Below, in pieces: positions 24,906-33,532 of a stretch of DNA of 64,000 bases. Position numbers and translations under genes: made by a program. A model generated the notes under the pieces. It had not been told where the DNA came from and searched no databases. It was given only the letters and a program-made list of their open reading frames with translations. Source of the DNA: Streptomyces sp. NBC_00289 (lineage in GTDB: Bacteria; Actinomycetota; Actinomycetes; Streptomycetales; Streptomycetaceae); NCBI RefSeq assembly GCF_041435115.1, contig NZ_CP108046.1:3720001-3784000 (forward strand), written 5' to 3'. How positions within the stretch are numbered: the first letter of the stretch is position 1; each line of letters opens with the position of its first letter.

Positions 24906-25114
24906 CAATGCCTCCCGTACTTCTTGTGCACGGCCTGCCTGCTCACTCCGAGTTCCGCGGCGATCTCCTGCCACGACCAGCCCTGATGGCGCGCACTGCG
25001 CACCTGCACCGCCTCCAGCTGTTCCAGCAGCCTGCGCAGCGCCGCGACAGCGCGCAGCCCCACCCGGGGGTCGCGGTCGCCGGCCCGCTCGGCGAGATCC
25101 GTTGCTTCCGTCAT
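24905..25114 (-). CDS. Mini helix-turn-helix regulator (69 aa)
   Basis: 69 aa. The N-terminal half is helical (VGLRAVAALRRLLEQLEAVQVRSAR); the C-terminal half is a single HTH, WSWQEIAAELGVSRQAVHKKYG, like the region 4 fold of sigma factors. With no other domain it is a minimal DNA-binding protein, probably a dimer. It is the first gene of an operon with the Clp_N protein. Its own promoter is overlapped by two GTCAA-type palindromes, so it is most simply an autorepressor; the effect of the Clp_N partner on it is an open question. Confidence 0.85.
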   Translation of the reverse strand: MTEATDLAERAGDRDPRVGLRAVAALRRLLEQLEAVQVRSARHQGWSWQEIAAELGVSRQAVHKKYGRH

Positions 25115-25117
25115 GCT

Positions 25118-25133
25118 GTCAATCTAGGTTGAC
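25118..25133. promoter_or_regulatory. Palindromic operator 1 over the -10 of the HTH/Clp_N operon
   Basis: GTCAATCTAGGTTGAC is an imperfect 16-bp palindrome with perfect GTCAA/TTGAC arms. On the minus strand it contains the -10 hexamer TAGATT. Its centre is 27 bp from that of operator 2. Confidence 0.75.
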
Positions 25134-25149
25134 AGCACGGGGTTGTCAA
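25121..25149 (-). promoter_or_regulatory. Strong vegetative-type promoter, probably leaderless
   Basis: Minus strand: -35 TTGACA (25149-25144), 17-bp spacer, -10 TAGATT (25126-25121). Six bases later comes the ATG of the HTH gene at 25114, so the transcript should start on or next to the start codon. No ribosome binding site is present. Confidence 0.8.
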
Positions 25150-25160
25150 CCATGGTTGAC
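25145..25160. promoter_or_regulatory. Palindromic operator 2 over the -35 of the HTH/Clp_N operon
   Basis: GTCAACCATGGTTGAC is a perfect 16-bp palindrome. Its last bases form the start of the minus-strand -35 (TTGACA). Confidence 0.8.
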
Positions 25161-25246
25161 GTGCGCCACACGCCGACGGCCGGCCCGGAAGACCGGACCG
25201 GCCGTGAGCCGAGACGAAGGCGCGGAGCGGAGGAACCGCTGCACCG

Positions 25247-26212
25247 CTAGGCGTTCGTGAGGACGATCTTGCCGAAGTGGTCCCCGCTCTCCATCCGCTG
25301 AAAGCCCTCGCGGGCGCGGTCGAGCGGGAGCACCTCGTCGATGACGGGGCGCACACCGGTGGCGGCACAGAAGGAGAGCAGGTCCTCCAGCTCGTCCTTG
25401 GTACCCATCGTCGAGCCGACCACCTTGAGCTCGAGGAAGAAGATCCGGGTCAGTTCGGCGTGCGCGGGCCGGTCGCCGCTCGTGGCGCCGGAGATGACGA
25501 GCGTCCCGCCGGGCCGCAGGGACTTCACCGAGTGCGACCAGGTGGCGGCACCGACGGTCTCGATGACGGCGTCCACGCGCTGCGGCAGCCGCGCGCCCGG
25601 CTCCACCGCCTCCACCGCGCCGAGCTCCAGGGCCCGCTTCCGCTTGGCCTCGTCCCGGCTGGTCGCGAAGACCCGCAGCCCGGCCGCCTTCCCCAGCACG
25701 ATGGCCGCCGTGGCGACACCACCGCCGGCGCCCTGGACGAGGACGGAGTCACCGGGTCGTACACCGGCGTTCGTGAAGAGCATCCGGTACGCCGTCAGCC
25801 AGGCCGTGGGCAGACAGGCGGCCTCCGCGAAGGAGAGTTCCCTGGGCTTGGGAAGGAGGTTCCACGTCGGTACGGCGACCCGCTCGGCGAAGGTGCCCTG
25901 GTAGTGCTCGGTAAGGATGGAGCGGGGTTCCCGGGGGCCGACGCCGTGGCCGGTCTGGCCGATGACCGAGTGCAGGACGACCTCGTTGCCGTCCTCGTCG
26001 ACACCGGCGGCGTCGCAGCCGAGGATCATCGGCAGTTTGTCCTCCGCGAGGCCCACGCCGCGCAGGGACCAGAGGTCGTGATGGTTGAGGGAGGCGGCCC
26101 TGACGTCGACGACACTCCAGCCGGCCCGGGCCTCGGGAGCCGGACGCTCTCCCAACTCGAGGCCGGCGAGCGGCTGGTCACGGTCGATCCGGGCGGCGTA
26201 GGCAGCGAACAT
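25247..26212 (-). CDS. Zinc-type MDR alcohol dehydrogenase/quinone oxidoreductase-like protein
   Basis: 321 aa from ATG 26212; TATCGT ends 6 nt upstream, which supports this start as leaderless over an in-frame ATG at 26269. The GroES-like N-terminus (LNHHDLWSLRGVG, LGCDAAGV) is followed by the NAD(P)-binding segment SVLVQGAGGGVATAAIVLGKAAG. It lacks the Cys cluster of zinc alcohol dehydrogenases, so it belongs to the zinc-free quinone-reductase-like part of the MDR superfamily and probably uses NADPH. The substrate is unknown. It ends just before the HTH operon promoter region. Confidence 0.88.
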   Translation of the reverse strand: MFAAYAARIDRDQPLAGLELGERPAPEARAGWSVVDVRAASLNHHDLWSLRGVGLAEDKLPMILGCDAAGVDEDGNEVVLHSVIGQTGHGVGPREPRSILTEHYQGTFAERVAVPTWNLLPKPRELSFAEAACLPTAWLTAYRMLFTNAGVRPGDSVLVQGAGGGVATAAIVLGKAAGLRVFATSRDEAKRKRALELGAVEAVEPGARLPQRVDAVIETVGAATWSHSVKSLRPGGTLVISGATSGDRPAHAELTRIFFLELKVVGSTMGTKDELEDLLSFCAATGVRPVIDEVLPLDRAREGFQRMESGDHFGKIVLTNA

Positions 26213-26321
26213 GGCTCGACGATAGGCGCCGGGCACGGTGTTTTTGAACCGGGACGCCCTGTGACACATGCCCTCTTGCCTCCGGCCCGGACCACTCGAT
26301 CAGCCGGACGGGCAGGTAAAA

Positions 26322-26353
26322 AAACGGCCCCGCCCAGAAGGACGGGGCCGTTT
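26322..26353. terminator. Terminator after malic enzyme gene
   Basis: AAACGGCCCCG (26322-26332) pairs perfectly with CGGGGCCGTTT (26343-26353), 10-nt loop; on the minus strand it is followed by a T-run (plus-strand AAAA). It lies 10 bp after the malic enzyme stop. Confidence 0.92.
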
Positions 26354-26362
26354 CGGTGAGCG

Positions 26363-27586
26363 TCAGCGGCGGGCGACACCCTCCGCGCGGGCGGCCGCGG
26401 CCACGGCCGCCGTCACCACGGGAGCGACCCGCTCGTCGAAGGGGGACGGGATGACGTAGTCCGCGGCGAGGTCGTCGCCCACGACGGAGGCCAGCGCCTC
26501 GGCCGCCGCGAGCTTCATGCCCTCGGTGATCCGGGAGGCCCGCACCTGCAGCGCGCCCGCGAAGATGCCCGGGAAAGCCAGCACGTTGTTGATCTGGTTC
26601 GGGAAGTCCGAGCGCCCGGTGGCGACGACGGCCGCGTACTTGTGGGCCACGTCCGGGTGCACCTCGGGGTTCGGGTTGGCCATGGCGAAGACGAAGGCCC
26701 CCTCCGCCATCGAGGCCACCGCCGGCTCCGGGACCGTACCGCCGGAGACGCCGATGAAGACGTCGGCGCCCTCCAGCGCCGCTTCCAGCGGGCCGGTGAT
26801 CCCGGCCTTGTTGGTGAAGCCGGCGAGTTCGCGCTTGACCGAGGTCAGGTCGTCCCGGTCGGCGGACACGATGCCCTTGCGGTCCGCGACGGCGACATCT
26901 CCGATGCCGGCCTCGACCAGCATCTTCGCGATGGCGACACCGGCCGCGCCGGCGCCCGAGATCACCGCCCGCAGATCACCGAGACCCCGCCCGGTCAACC
27001 GCGCGGCGTTCCGCAGCGCGGCCAGTGTGACGACGGCCGTACCGTGCTGGTCGTCGTGGAAGACGGGGATGTCCAGCCGCTCCTGGAGCTTGCGCTCGAT
27101 CTCGAAGCACCGCGGCGCCGAGATGTCCTCGAGGTTGATGCCGCCGAAGGAGGGGGCGAGGCGCACCACGGTCTCGACGATCTCATCGACTCCGGTGCAG
27201 GCCAGCGCGATGGGCACCGCGTCCACGCCGCCGAACTGCTTGAAGAGGATCGCCTTGCCCTCCATCACCGGAAGGGAGGCCTCGGGGCCGATGTCTCCGA
27301 GTCCGAGCACAGCCGTACCGTCCGTCACGACGGCGACGACGGAGGACTTCCACGTGTAGTCGTGGACGAGGTCCGGCTGCTCGGCGATCGCGCTGCACAC
27401 CTTCGCGACGCCGGGCGTGTACGCCAGGGACAGGTCGTCCTTGTCGCGGATGGGCACGGTGGCCTGCACTGCCATCTTGCCGCCGCGGTGCAGCGCGAAC
27501 GCGGGGTCGAAGGAATCGAGGGGCTCCGCCCCGCTGTCCTGGCCCGTATCGCTGTCGCTGCGAGGATTGACGATCTCCGCTGCCAC
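26363..27586 (-). CDS. NAD(P)-dependent malic enzyme
   Basis: 407 aa from a GTG at 27586. Key segments: [28 protein letters not shown] (catalytic Tyr region), [29 protein letters not shown] (metal and substrate site), [10 protein letters not shown] and the Rossmann motif [19 protein letters not shown]. The length fits the short bacterial malic enzyme without the phosphotransacetylase domain. It decarboxylates malate to pyruvate with NAD+ or NADP+ reduction, supplying pyruvate and NADPH; sequence alone does not settle the cofactor. It is a single gene, with a strong terminator behind it and a long divergent promoter region ahead. Confidence 0.95.
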   Translation of the reverse strand: MAAEIVNPRSDSDTGQDSGAEPLDSFDPAFALHRGGKMAVQATVPIRDKDDLSLAYTPGVAKVCSAIAEQPDLVHDYTWKSSVVAVVTDGTAVLGLGDIGPEASLPVMEGKAILFKQFGGVDAVPIALACTGVDEIVETVVRLAPSFGGINLEDISAPRCFEIERKLQERLDIPVFHDDQHGTAVVTLAALRNAARLTGRGLGDLRAVISGAGAAGVAIAKMLVEAGIGDVAVADRKGIVSADRDDLTSVKRELAGFTNKAGITGPLEAALEGADVFIGVSGGTVPEPAVASMAEGAFVFAMANPNPEVHPDVAHKYAAVVATGRSDFPNQINNVLAFPGIFAGALQVRASRITEGMKLAAAEALASVVGDDLAADYVIPSPFDERVAPVVTAAVAAAARAEGVARR

Positions 27587-28217
27587 TTTGTCTTACCCCT
27601 TAGGTCTTCATGGTTTGAGGGTGGCCACTCCTGGTTGAGAAGTGGGCGGGCACCGCGCACGGCCCGTGTCGTGTTGCGTGAGGGCTGTACGCGACGGGCG
27701 CGCCGCACACGCGCCCTGAGCCCCGGATGAGGGGTGTAAAGAACCTTCTTACCGGACGGACCGCGCGGCGACGAGTCCAATACGTGCAAGGTCACATCCC
27801 GGAGGTGACATTCCGGAAGGCGTCGGATGCTGACGGTGACACGAATCATGAGGAGATATCTGGACAAGTCCTCGAGAAGCGCTCGATGAGCGTCCGGAGC
27901 GTACGGTGAAGATCACAGGCTTTGCGCAAGTGAAGGTCGCATCCTGAGATGTACCGAAGATCTTCCGGCCGGAAGGACAGATTCCCGCAGAAGGTGCGGC
28001 CGTGATGTACCGACCTGGTGTGGTTCGGGGGTCACCCGTTATCCGATTTTGACATGCCGAGTCCCCTGAATGGTTCAGTCCGAATGGCAAGATGCCGTCA
28101 TCACACGAGGTCGCGACACTCGAAGACGTGTGTTCTCGTCGACCCACGGCAACTGTCGACCCCGTCGGCAACCGCCGGCCCCATCGGCACTCCACCCATC
28201 CGCCGGAGGAACCCACC
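27587..28217. other. 631-bp intergenic region between malic enzyme and amino-acid transporter
   Basis: The longest non-coding stretch in the window. It holds a perfect 14-bp palindrome CTTCCGGCCGGAAG (27962-27975) flanked by two copies of GATGTACCGA (27948-27957 and 28004-28013), and TTGACA near 28048 that could be a -35 for the transporter, although no good -10 is found at the right distance. No small gene with a convincing start is seen. The region probably controls both divergent units. Confidence 0.5.
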
Positions 28218-29183
28218 ATGACCGCAAGCTCCACCCGTCGTACGACCGTCGCGCACTCCCGGACAGCCGCGGTCGGTGCGATCGCGGTCGCAGGCGCCCT
28301 GCTGCTCACCGCCTGTGGTGACCAGACGGACAAGAGCAGCAGCGACAGCACGTCGGAGTCGTCCGCGTCCGCCGCTCCGCTCGCCGGCAAGCTCCCCGCG
28401 GACATCAAGAGCGCCGGTGTCATCAAGGTGGGCTCCGACATCGCCTACCCGCCGGTCGAGTACATGGAGAGCGGCAAGGCCGTCGGTATCGACCCCGACA
28501 TCGCCGACGCCCTCGGCAAGCAGCTCGGCGTGAAGTTCGACTTCCAGAACGGCAAGTTCGACCAGCTCATCGTCGGTCTGCAGTCCAAGCGGTTCAACGT
28601 GATCATGTCCGCGATGAACGACACCAAGGACCGCCAGGAGGGCGTCGACTCCGACACCGGCAAGAAGGTCGGCGACGGTATCGACTTCGTCGACTACTTC
28701 ACCGCGGGCACCTCGATCCTGGTCCAGAAGGGCAACCCGAAGAACATCAAGTCCCTGGACGACCTGTGCGGCAAGGTCGTGGCCCTGCAGAAGGGCACCA
28801 CGTCCGAGGGCATCGCCAAGGCCCAGAGCACGAAGTGCAAGGAGGACGGCAAGAAGGCGATCACGCTGCAGACCTTCGACACCGACCCCGAGGCGCTGCT
28901 CCGCCTGAAGCAGGGCGCGTCCGTCGCCGACCTGAACGACTTCCCGGTCGCCGCGTACAACGCGAAGACCTCGGGCGGCGGCAACGACTTCGAGGTCGTC
29001 GGCGAGCAGATCGAGGCCGGCCCCTACGGCATCGGCGTCAGCAAGTCGAACACCCAGCTGCGCGACGCCCTGCAGGCGGCGATGAGCGCGATCATCGAGA
29101 ACGGCGAGTACAAGAAGATCCTGGAGAAGTGGAACGTCACGGACGGCGCGGTGACCGAGGCCAAGATCAACGGCGGCTCCTGA
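28218..29183 (+). CDS. Polar amino-acid ABC transporter, substrate-binding lipoprotein
   Basis: 321 aa from ATG 28218 with GGAGGA 7 nt upstream. A signal peptide ends in the lipobox LLLTACGD (lipid Cys33), followed by a Ser-rich linker and an SBP_bac_3 domain (VIKVGSDIAYPPVEYMES, IDPDIADALGKQLGVKFDFQN). The protein is anchored outside the membrane and hands an amino acid, probably a polar or acidic one, to the permease encoded next. This family's lobe sequence does not fix the ligand. Confidence 0.93.
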   Translation: MTASSTRRTTVAHSRTAAVGAIAVAGALLLTACGDQTDKSSSDSTSESSASAAPLAGKLPADIKSAGVIKVGSDIAYPPVEYMESGKAVGIDPDIADALGKQLGVKFDFQNGKFDQLIVGLQSKRFNVIMSAMNDTKDRQEGVDSDTGKKVGDGIDFVDYFTAGTSILVQKGNPKNIKSLDDLCGKVVALQKGTTSEGIAKAQSTKCKEDGKKAITLQTFDTDPEALLRLKQGASVADLNDFPVAAYNAKTSGGGNDFEVVGEQIEAGPYGIGVSKSNTQLRDALQAAMSAIIENGEYKKILEKWNVTDGAVTEAKINGGS

Positions 29184-29216
29184 CCCTGCCTGACGTACCA
29201 CTGAAGGGCAGTCACT

Positions 29217-30146
29217 GTGACTGACATTGTCGACAAGGTTCCGGCGCCGTCGGTGCCGCCGGAGCAGATCAAGGCCATCCCGGTGCGCCACTACGGCCGC
29301 TGGGTGGCCGGTGCGGCGGTCATCGCCGTCCTGGTGCTGATCGGGATCGCGTTCTCCAACGCGAACATCAACTACGACATCATCCCGGACTACCTGACGG
29401 ACGACCTGATCCTGTCCGGCGTCTGGCACACGCTGTACATCTCCGTGCTCGCCATGGTGCTGGGTCTCGTCCTGGGCGTGATCCTCGCGGTGATGCGGAT
29501 GTCGTCCAACCCGGTCACCAGCACGGTGTCCTGGTTGTACATCTGGTTCTTCCGCGGGACCCCGGTGCTGGTGCAGCTGCTGCTCTGGTACAACATCGCC
29601 CTCGTGTTCCCCATGCTCAACCTGGGGTTCTACAAGGACGAGATGAACGACGTGATGACGCCGTTCCTCGCGGCGCTGCTCGGCCTGGGCCTCAACGAGG
29701 CCGCGTACATGTCCGAGATCGTCCGGGCCGGCATCCAGTCGGTCGACGAGGGGCAGACGGAGGCCTCGCACGCGCTGGGCATGACGCAGGCCAAGACGCT
29801 GCGACGGGTGATCCTTCCGCAGGCCATGCGCGTGATCGTGCCGCCGACCGGCAACGAGTTCATCAACATGCTGAAGACCTCGTCGCTCGCCTACGCGGTC
29901 CAGTTCAACGAACTGATCAAACGGTCCACGGACGTCTCCAGCACCTCGTTGGCCGTCGTCGAGCTGTATTTCGTGGCGTCGATCTGGTACCTGATCCTGA
30001 CCAGCGTCTTCAGCGTCTTCCAGTACTACCTGGAGCGCCGTTACGCCCGCGGTTCGATGCGCACCCTGCCGCCGACCCCGTTGCAGCGCCTGCGGAAGAA
30101 CCTCCGTCTGTTCGCTTCCTTCCGCCGCCCGGAGGTGACCCGATGA
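29217..30146 (+). CDS. Polar amino-acid ABC transporter, permease
   Basis: 309 aa from a GTG. TM1 is near residues 27-47; then the HisM-type segment [45 protein letters not shown] and the EAA-like loop [28 protein letters not shown], the contact for the ATPase. One permease gene is present, so a homodimer is expected. It overlaps the ATPase gene by 4 bp. Confidence 0.94.
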   Translation: MTDIVDKVPAPSVPPEQIKAIPVRHYGRWVAGAAVIAVLVLIGIAFSNANINYDIIPDYLTDDLILSGVWHTLYISVLAMVLGLVLGVILAVMRMSSNPVTSTVSWLYIWFFRGTPVLVQLLLWYNIALVFPMLNLGFYKDEMNDVMTPFLAALLGLGLNEAAYMSEIVRAGIQSVDEGQTEASHALGMTQAKTLRRVILPQAMRVIVPPTGNEFINMLKTSSLAYAVQFNELIKRSTDVSSTSLAVVELYFVASIWYLILTSVFSVFQYYLERRYARGSMRTLPPTPLQRLRKNLRLFASFRRPEVTR

Positions 30147-30943
30147 GCGGTCTCAGCAAGGACCTCACCCCGAGCCCGAGTGGCCACCCCATGGTCAAGG
30201 CCGAGGGGGTGCACAAGTCCTTCGGGCTCGCGCACATCCTCAAGGGCATCGACCTGGAGGTGAACGCGCGTGAGGTGTTCTGCCTGATCGGCCCGTCCGG
30301 CTCCGGCAAGTCCACCTTCCTGCGGTGCATCAACCACCTGGAGAAGATCAGCGCCGGCCGGCTGTCGGTCGACGGCGACCTGGTCGGCTACCGGCAGAGG
30401 GGCGACAAGCTCTACGAGCTCAAGGAGAAGGAAGTGGCCGCGCAGCGGCGGGACATCGGCATGGTGTTCCAGCGCTTCAACCTCTTCCCCCACATGACGG
30501 CGCTCGAGAACGTCATGGAGGCGCCGCTCCAGGTCAAGGGCGAGACGAAGGCCGTCGCCCGGGAGCGGGCGCAGCGGCTGCTGGACCGGGTGGGCCTCGG
30601 CGAGCACAAGGACCACTACCCCTCACGGCTCTCCGGCGGTCAGCAGCAGCGGGTCGCCATCGCCCGCGCGCTGGCGATGGAGCCGAAGCTGATGCTCTTC
30701 GACGAGCCGACCTCGGCGCTCGACCCGGAGCTGGTCGGCGAGGTCCTCGACGTCATGCGGGACCTCGCGGAGGACGGCATGACGATGATCGTCGTCACGC
30801 ACGAGATGGGCTTCGCCCGTGAGGTCGGCGACTCGCTGGTCTTCATGGACGACGGTGTGGTGGTCGAGTCCGGCCATCCGCGCGACGTCCTGACGGACCC
30901 GCAGCACGACCGGACGAAGTCGTTCCTGTCCAAGGTGCTCTAG
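30143..30943 (+). CDS. Polar amino-acid ABC transporter, ATP-binding protein
   Basis: 266 aa. Walker [11 protein letters not shown]-loop [10 protein letters not shown], signature LSGGQQQR, Walker [13 protein letters not shown] and H-loop VTHEMGF are all intact, of the GlnQ/HisP type. An insertion [20 protein letters not shown] sits before the Q-loop. It energises amino-acid uptake with the two preceding genes; the ATGA overlap shows coupling. A strong terminator follows. Confidence 0.96.
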   Translation: MSGLSKDLTPSPSGHPMVKAEGVHKSFGLAHILKGIDLEVNAREVFCLIGPSGSGKSTFLRCINHLEKISAGRLSVDGDLVGYRQRGDKLYELKEKEVAAQRRDIGMVFQRFNLFPHMTALENVMEAPLQVKGETKAVARERAQRLLDRVGLGEHKDHYPSRLSGGQQQRVAIARALAMEPKLMLFDEPTSALDPELVGEVLDVMRDLAEDGMTMIVVTHEMGFAREVGDSLVFMDDGVVVESGHPRDVLTDPQHDRTKSFLSKVL

Positions 30944-30956
30944 CGCCACCTGCGAG

Positions 30957-30987
30957 AGGGGCGGTACGAGATCCTCGTACCGCCCCT
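30957..30987 (+). terminator. Terminator after amino-acid transporter operon
   Basis: A perfect 14-bp stem (30957-30970 with 30974-30987) with an ATC loop, followed by TTC. It lies 13 bp after the ATPase stop, between convergent genes, and probably serves both. Confidence 0.93.
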
Positions 30988-31015
30988 TTCGCATGTGCCG
31001 GGTGCCGCGTCGGTC

Positions 31016-31774
31016 CTACTTGAGCGCCAGCAGCAGCGTGTCCGACGGCGAGCACCACACGGGCCGGGCCTCGGCGAAGCCCCGCTCGCGCAGTACGCGC
31101 GCGTGCCAGGCGGCGGAGGGCGTGTCGCCTTCGGCGTGCTCGCCGTAGATCTCGAAGCGGCGCGCGGTCGGTTCGGCGAGAACGGGGTCCTGGGCGGCGA
31201 GCTGCCACCATTGGGCCCAGTCGAGGGCGCCCTCGCCTCGGGCCTGGTCCATGAGGGCGTGGCGCCGGGCCCGTTCGGCCGCGTTGATCCGGGGCGTCGT
31301 GTCGTCGGTCATGTGGTCGGCGTTCATGAAGACACCGCCGTCGCGGACGAGTCCGGCGACCTGACCGTAGAGGGCCGTGAGGGGTTCGCTGTGCAGCCAG
31401 TGCAGGGCCGTGGCGGTCAGGACGGCGTCGTACGAGTCGTACGGCAGTCTCGCCGGCCAGTCCGGGTCCTGGAGGTCGGCGGTGACGAGGGAAACCCGCC
31501 CGTCGCCCGCGAAGGTGCCCTCGGCGATGGCGAGGAGCGCCGGGTCGAGGTCGACACCGGTGCTGGTGGCGTCCGGGAGGCGGGCGAGCAGCCGGGCCGT
31601 GATGCTGCCGGTGCCGCAGGCGAGGTCCAGGACGCGCGGCGCGGGGCCGGCGAGGGCCTCGACCATGTCGAGCATGATGCGGAACCGCTCCTCGCGGTCG
31701 GGCATGTACGACTCCTGCTGGCGGTCCCAGCTCTCCTGCCAGGCGTGCCAGTCGGTTCCGGTACCGGTGGTCAT
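31016..31774 (-). CDS. SAM-dependent class I methyltransferase
   Basis: 252 aa. Motif I VLDLACGTGSITARL (from residue 48), the acidic end of strand two in GVDLDPALLAIAE, and TALHWLHSEP after motif IV are typical of the methyltransferase 25/11 group. Its target molecule is unknown. It is divergent from the CGNR regulator with 99 bp between them. Confidence 0.88.
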   Translation of the reverse strand: MTTGTGTDWHAWQESWDRQQESYMPDREERFRIMLDMVEALAGPAPRVLDLACGTGSITARLLARLPDATSTGVDLDPALLAIAEGTFAGDGRVSLVTADLQDPDWPARLPYDSYDAVLTATALHWLHSEPLTALYGQVAGLVRDGGVFMNADHMTDDTTPRINAAERARRHALMDQARGEGALDWAQWWQLAAQDPVLAEPTARRFEIYGEHAEGDTPSAAWHARVLRERGFAEARPVWCSPSDTLLLALK

Positions 31775-31873
31775 GGAAGCCCTCGTTTCGGTCGCCCACG
31801 TAATACCCTGAAAGCACGATCAGCTGTTACCCGACCGCACCACGACGATAGAACGCCTCCGTAAGGACTACAA

Positions 31874-32503
31874 GTGGAACTGGCCTATTACTCGGACTAC
31901 GCCGTCCGTCTCGTCAACAGCGAGGACCCGGCCCGGGGCAAGGACTCGCTGACCTCGGTCGAGGCCGTCCGCGACCTGTTCGGCGGCAACTCGTCGGCGG
32001 CCCGCCGCGCCACCGACGCGGACGTGACGCGGTTCCGCTCGGTCCGGGGCCGGCTGCGCTCCGTCTTCGAGGCGGCGGACCAGGGCGACGAGACGCTCGC
32101 GGTGGATCTGCTGAACTCCCTGCTGCTGGAGTTCCCGGTGAGCCCGCAGATCTCCGGCCACGACTTCCGGGACGACGAGGGCCGTCCGCTGTGGCACATG
32201 CACCTGGCCGACCACCCGTCGAACGCGACCGCCGGCTTCGCGGCGATCGCCGCGATGGGCCTGGCCTTCCATCTGACCGAGCACGGCGTGGACCGCCTCG
32301 GCCTGTGCGAGGCGGCCCCGTGCCGCAACGCCTACCTGGACACCTCGACCAACCGCTCCCGGCGCTACTGCTCCGACCGCTGCGCGACCCGCGCGAACGT
32401 CGCGGCCTACCGCGCCCGCAAGCGCCTGGAGACGGACCGCTCCCAGAAGACGGGCCTGGCGGCCGACAGCGCCCAGCGCAGCACCGCGAGCGGCGAGCGC
32501 TGA
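31874..32503 (+). CDS. CGNR zinc-finger (ABATE-domain) regulator
   Basis: 209 aa from a GTG with AAGGA 8 nt upstream. Residues about 1-135 are the ABATE-type stress-related domain (AVRLVNSEDPARG, LRSVFEAADQGDE). The C-terminal zinc finger reads LCEAAPCRNAYLD then RRYCSDRCATRANVAAYRAR (four Cys, about residues 146-171), the CGNR variant lacking the exact CGNR letters but with the same spacing. Such proteins are probable DNA-binding regulators. Its 3' end overlaps the 3' end of sodX on the other strand by 97 bp. Confidence 0.88.
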   Translation: MELAYYSDYAVRLVNSEDPARGKDSLTSVEAVRDLFGGNSSAARRATDADVTRFRSVRGRLRSVFEAADQGDETLAVDLLNSLLLEFPVSPQISGHDFRDDEGRPLWHMHLADHPSNATAGFAAIAAMGLAFHLTEHGVDRLGLCEAAPCRNAYLDTSTNRSRRYCSDRCATRANVAAYRARKRLETDRSQKTGLAADSAQRSTASGER

Positions 32504-32841
32504 TCGGCACCGAGCGGCCGGTAGCGGAAACGGACCTTCCCGAGGATCAGGTCGTCGGGCACGACGCCGTAGTCGTTGCTGTCGCTCCCGGCGAACGAGT
32601 TGTCCGCGAGCACCCACCAGCCGCCCTCGCGCCGCTCCACGGCCCGCTTGACGATGAGCAGGTCCTGCTGGAAGGGATGGCGCAGGACGACGACGTCACC
32701 GGGCCTGATCCGGCCCCCGTGCCGCACCAGGAGCCAGTCGCCCTGGTACAGCGTGGGCACCATCGACGGCCCGGTCACCTCGAACCGTCCGAAGGGCTGC
32801 ACCGCCCTCCCCCGCTCGGTCTCCTGCGACAGCTCCGGCAT
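32407..32841 (-). CDS. sodX: Nickel superoxide dismutase maturation protease SodX
   Basis: 144 aa from ATG 32841, supported by GGAGG 8 nt upstream; in-frame upstream starts lack one. It is an S26 signal-peptidase-like protease: catalytic Ser26 in VTGPSMVPTL and Lys65 in LLIVKRAVER, with no clear membrane anchor. It removes the N-terminal propeptide of SodN so that the new N-terminal His can bind nickel. It is divergent from sodN across 145 bp, the usual arrangement. Its 3' end overlaps the CGNR gene antisense. Confidence 0.93.
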   Translation of the reverse strand: MPELSQETERGRAVQPFGRFEVTGPSMVPTLYQGDWLLVRHGGRIRPGDVVVLRHPFQQDLLIVKRAVERREGGWWVLADNSFAGSDSNDYGVVPDDLILGKVRFRYRPLGADQRSPLAVLRWALSAARPVFWERSVSRRLRAR

Positions 32842-32986
32842 CCCCGGCACCTCCCCGGTCCGTTCCTCCACCAGTCTCAGTCTGACCCTGGACTTTTGTC
32901 CTAAGCCCATGGGGGCACTCGCGAAATCCACTCCCCCAGGGAGTAATGTCCCACCTGAGAAGACGATCACGAGGAAGGAACGCTCC

Positions 32987-33382
32987 ATGCTTTCCCGCCT
33001 GTTTGCCCCCAAGGTCAAGGTCAGCGCGCACTGCGACCTGCCCTGCGGTGTGTACGACCCGGCCCAGGCCCGCATCGAGGCGGAGTCGGTGAAGGCCGTG
33101 CAGGAGAAGATGGCCGCCAACGACGACCCGCACTTCCAGGCGCGCGCCACGGTCATCAAGGAGCAGCGCGCCGAGCTCGCGAAGCACCACGTCTCGGTGC
33201 TCTGGAGCGACTACTTCAAGCCCCCGCACTTCGAGAAGTACCCGGAGCTGCACCAGCTGGTCAACGACGCCCTGAAGGCCCTCTCGGCCGCCAAGGCGTC
33301 CACCGACCCGGCCACGGGCCAGAAGGCTCTGGACTACATCGCCCAGATCGACAAGATCTTCTGGGAGACGAAGAAGGCCTGA
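32987..33382 (+). CDS. sodN: Nickel-containing superoxide dismutase precursor
   Basis: 131 aa, with GAGGAAGGAA before the ATG. Processing after Ala14 would expose the nickel hook HCDLPCGVY (His15, Cys16, Cys20), leaving a 117-residue four-helix protein, the known mature size. It converts superoxide to oxygen and hydrogen peroxide as a homohexamer in the cytoplasm. Expression of sodN depends on nickel in Streptomyces; the Fe-SOD gene repressed by Nur is not in this window. A perfect 18-bp hairpin follows. Confidence 0.98.
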   Translation: MLSRLFAPKVKVSAHCDLPCGVYDPAQARIEAESVKAVQEKMAANDDPHFQARATVIKEQRAELAKHHVSVLWSDYFKPPHFEKYPELHQLVNDALKALSAAKASTDPATGQKALDYIAQIDKIFWETKKA

Positions 33383-33439
33383 CGTCTGTCAGCCTCCGCG
33401 GACCCGCGACCGGTGCACCGTCGCAGGCCCACGGGCATC

Positions 33440-33479
33440 CCGAAGGGGCCCGGCCGATCCGTCGGCCGGGCCCCTTCGG
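33440..33479. terminator. Very stable terminator hairpin after sodN
   Basis: An 18-bp perfect stem (33440-33457 with 33462-33479) closed by the tetraloop TCCG (UNCG class). No T-run follows. It would stop transcription from sodN before the AraC gene. Confidence 0.92.
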
Positions 33480-33532
33480 CGTTCGGGCACGAACACGCGT
33501 CCGCGTGGCGGGGATCGTGCGATGCTGTCGTG

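Noticed and set aside
32842..33159. Longer form of sodX reaching across the sodN start
   Set aside because: It would overlap sodN antisense and the extra residues look random; GGAGG supports the start at 32841.
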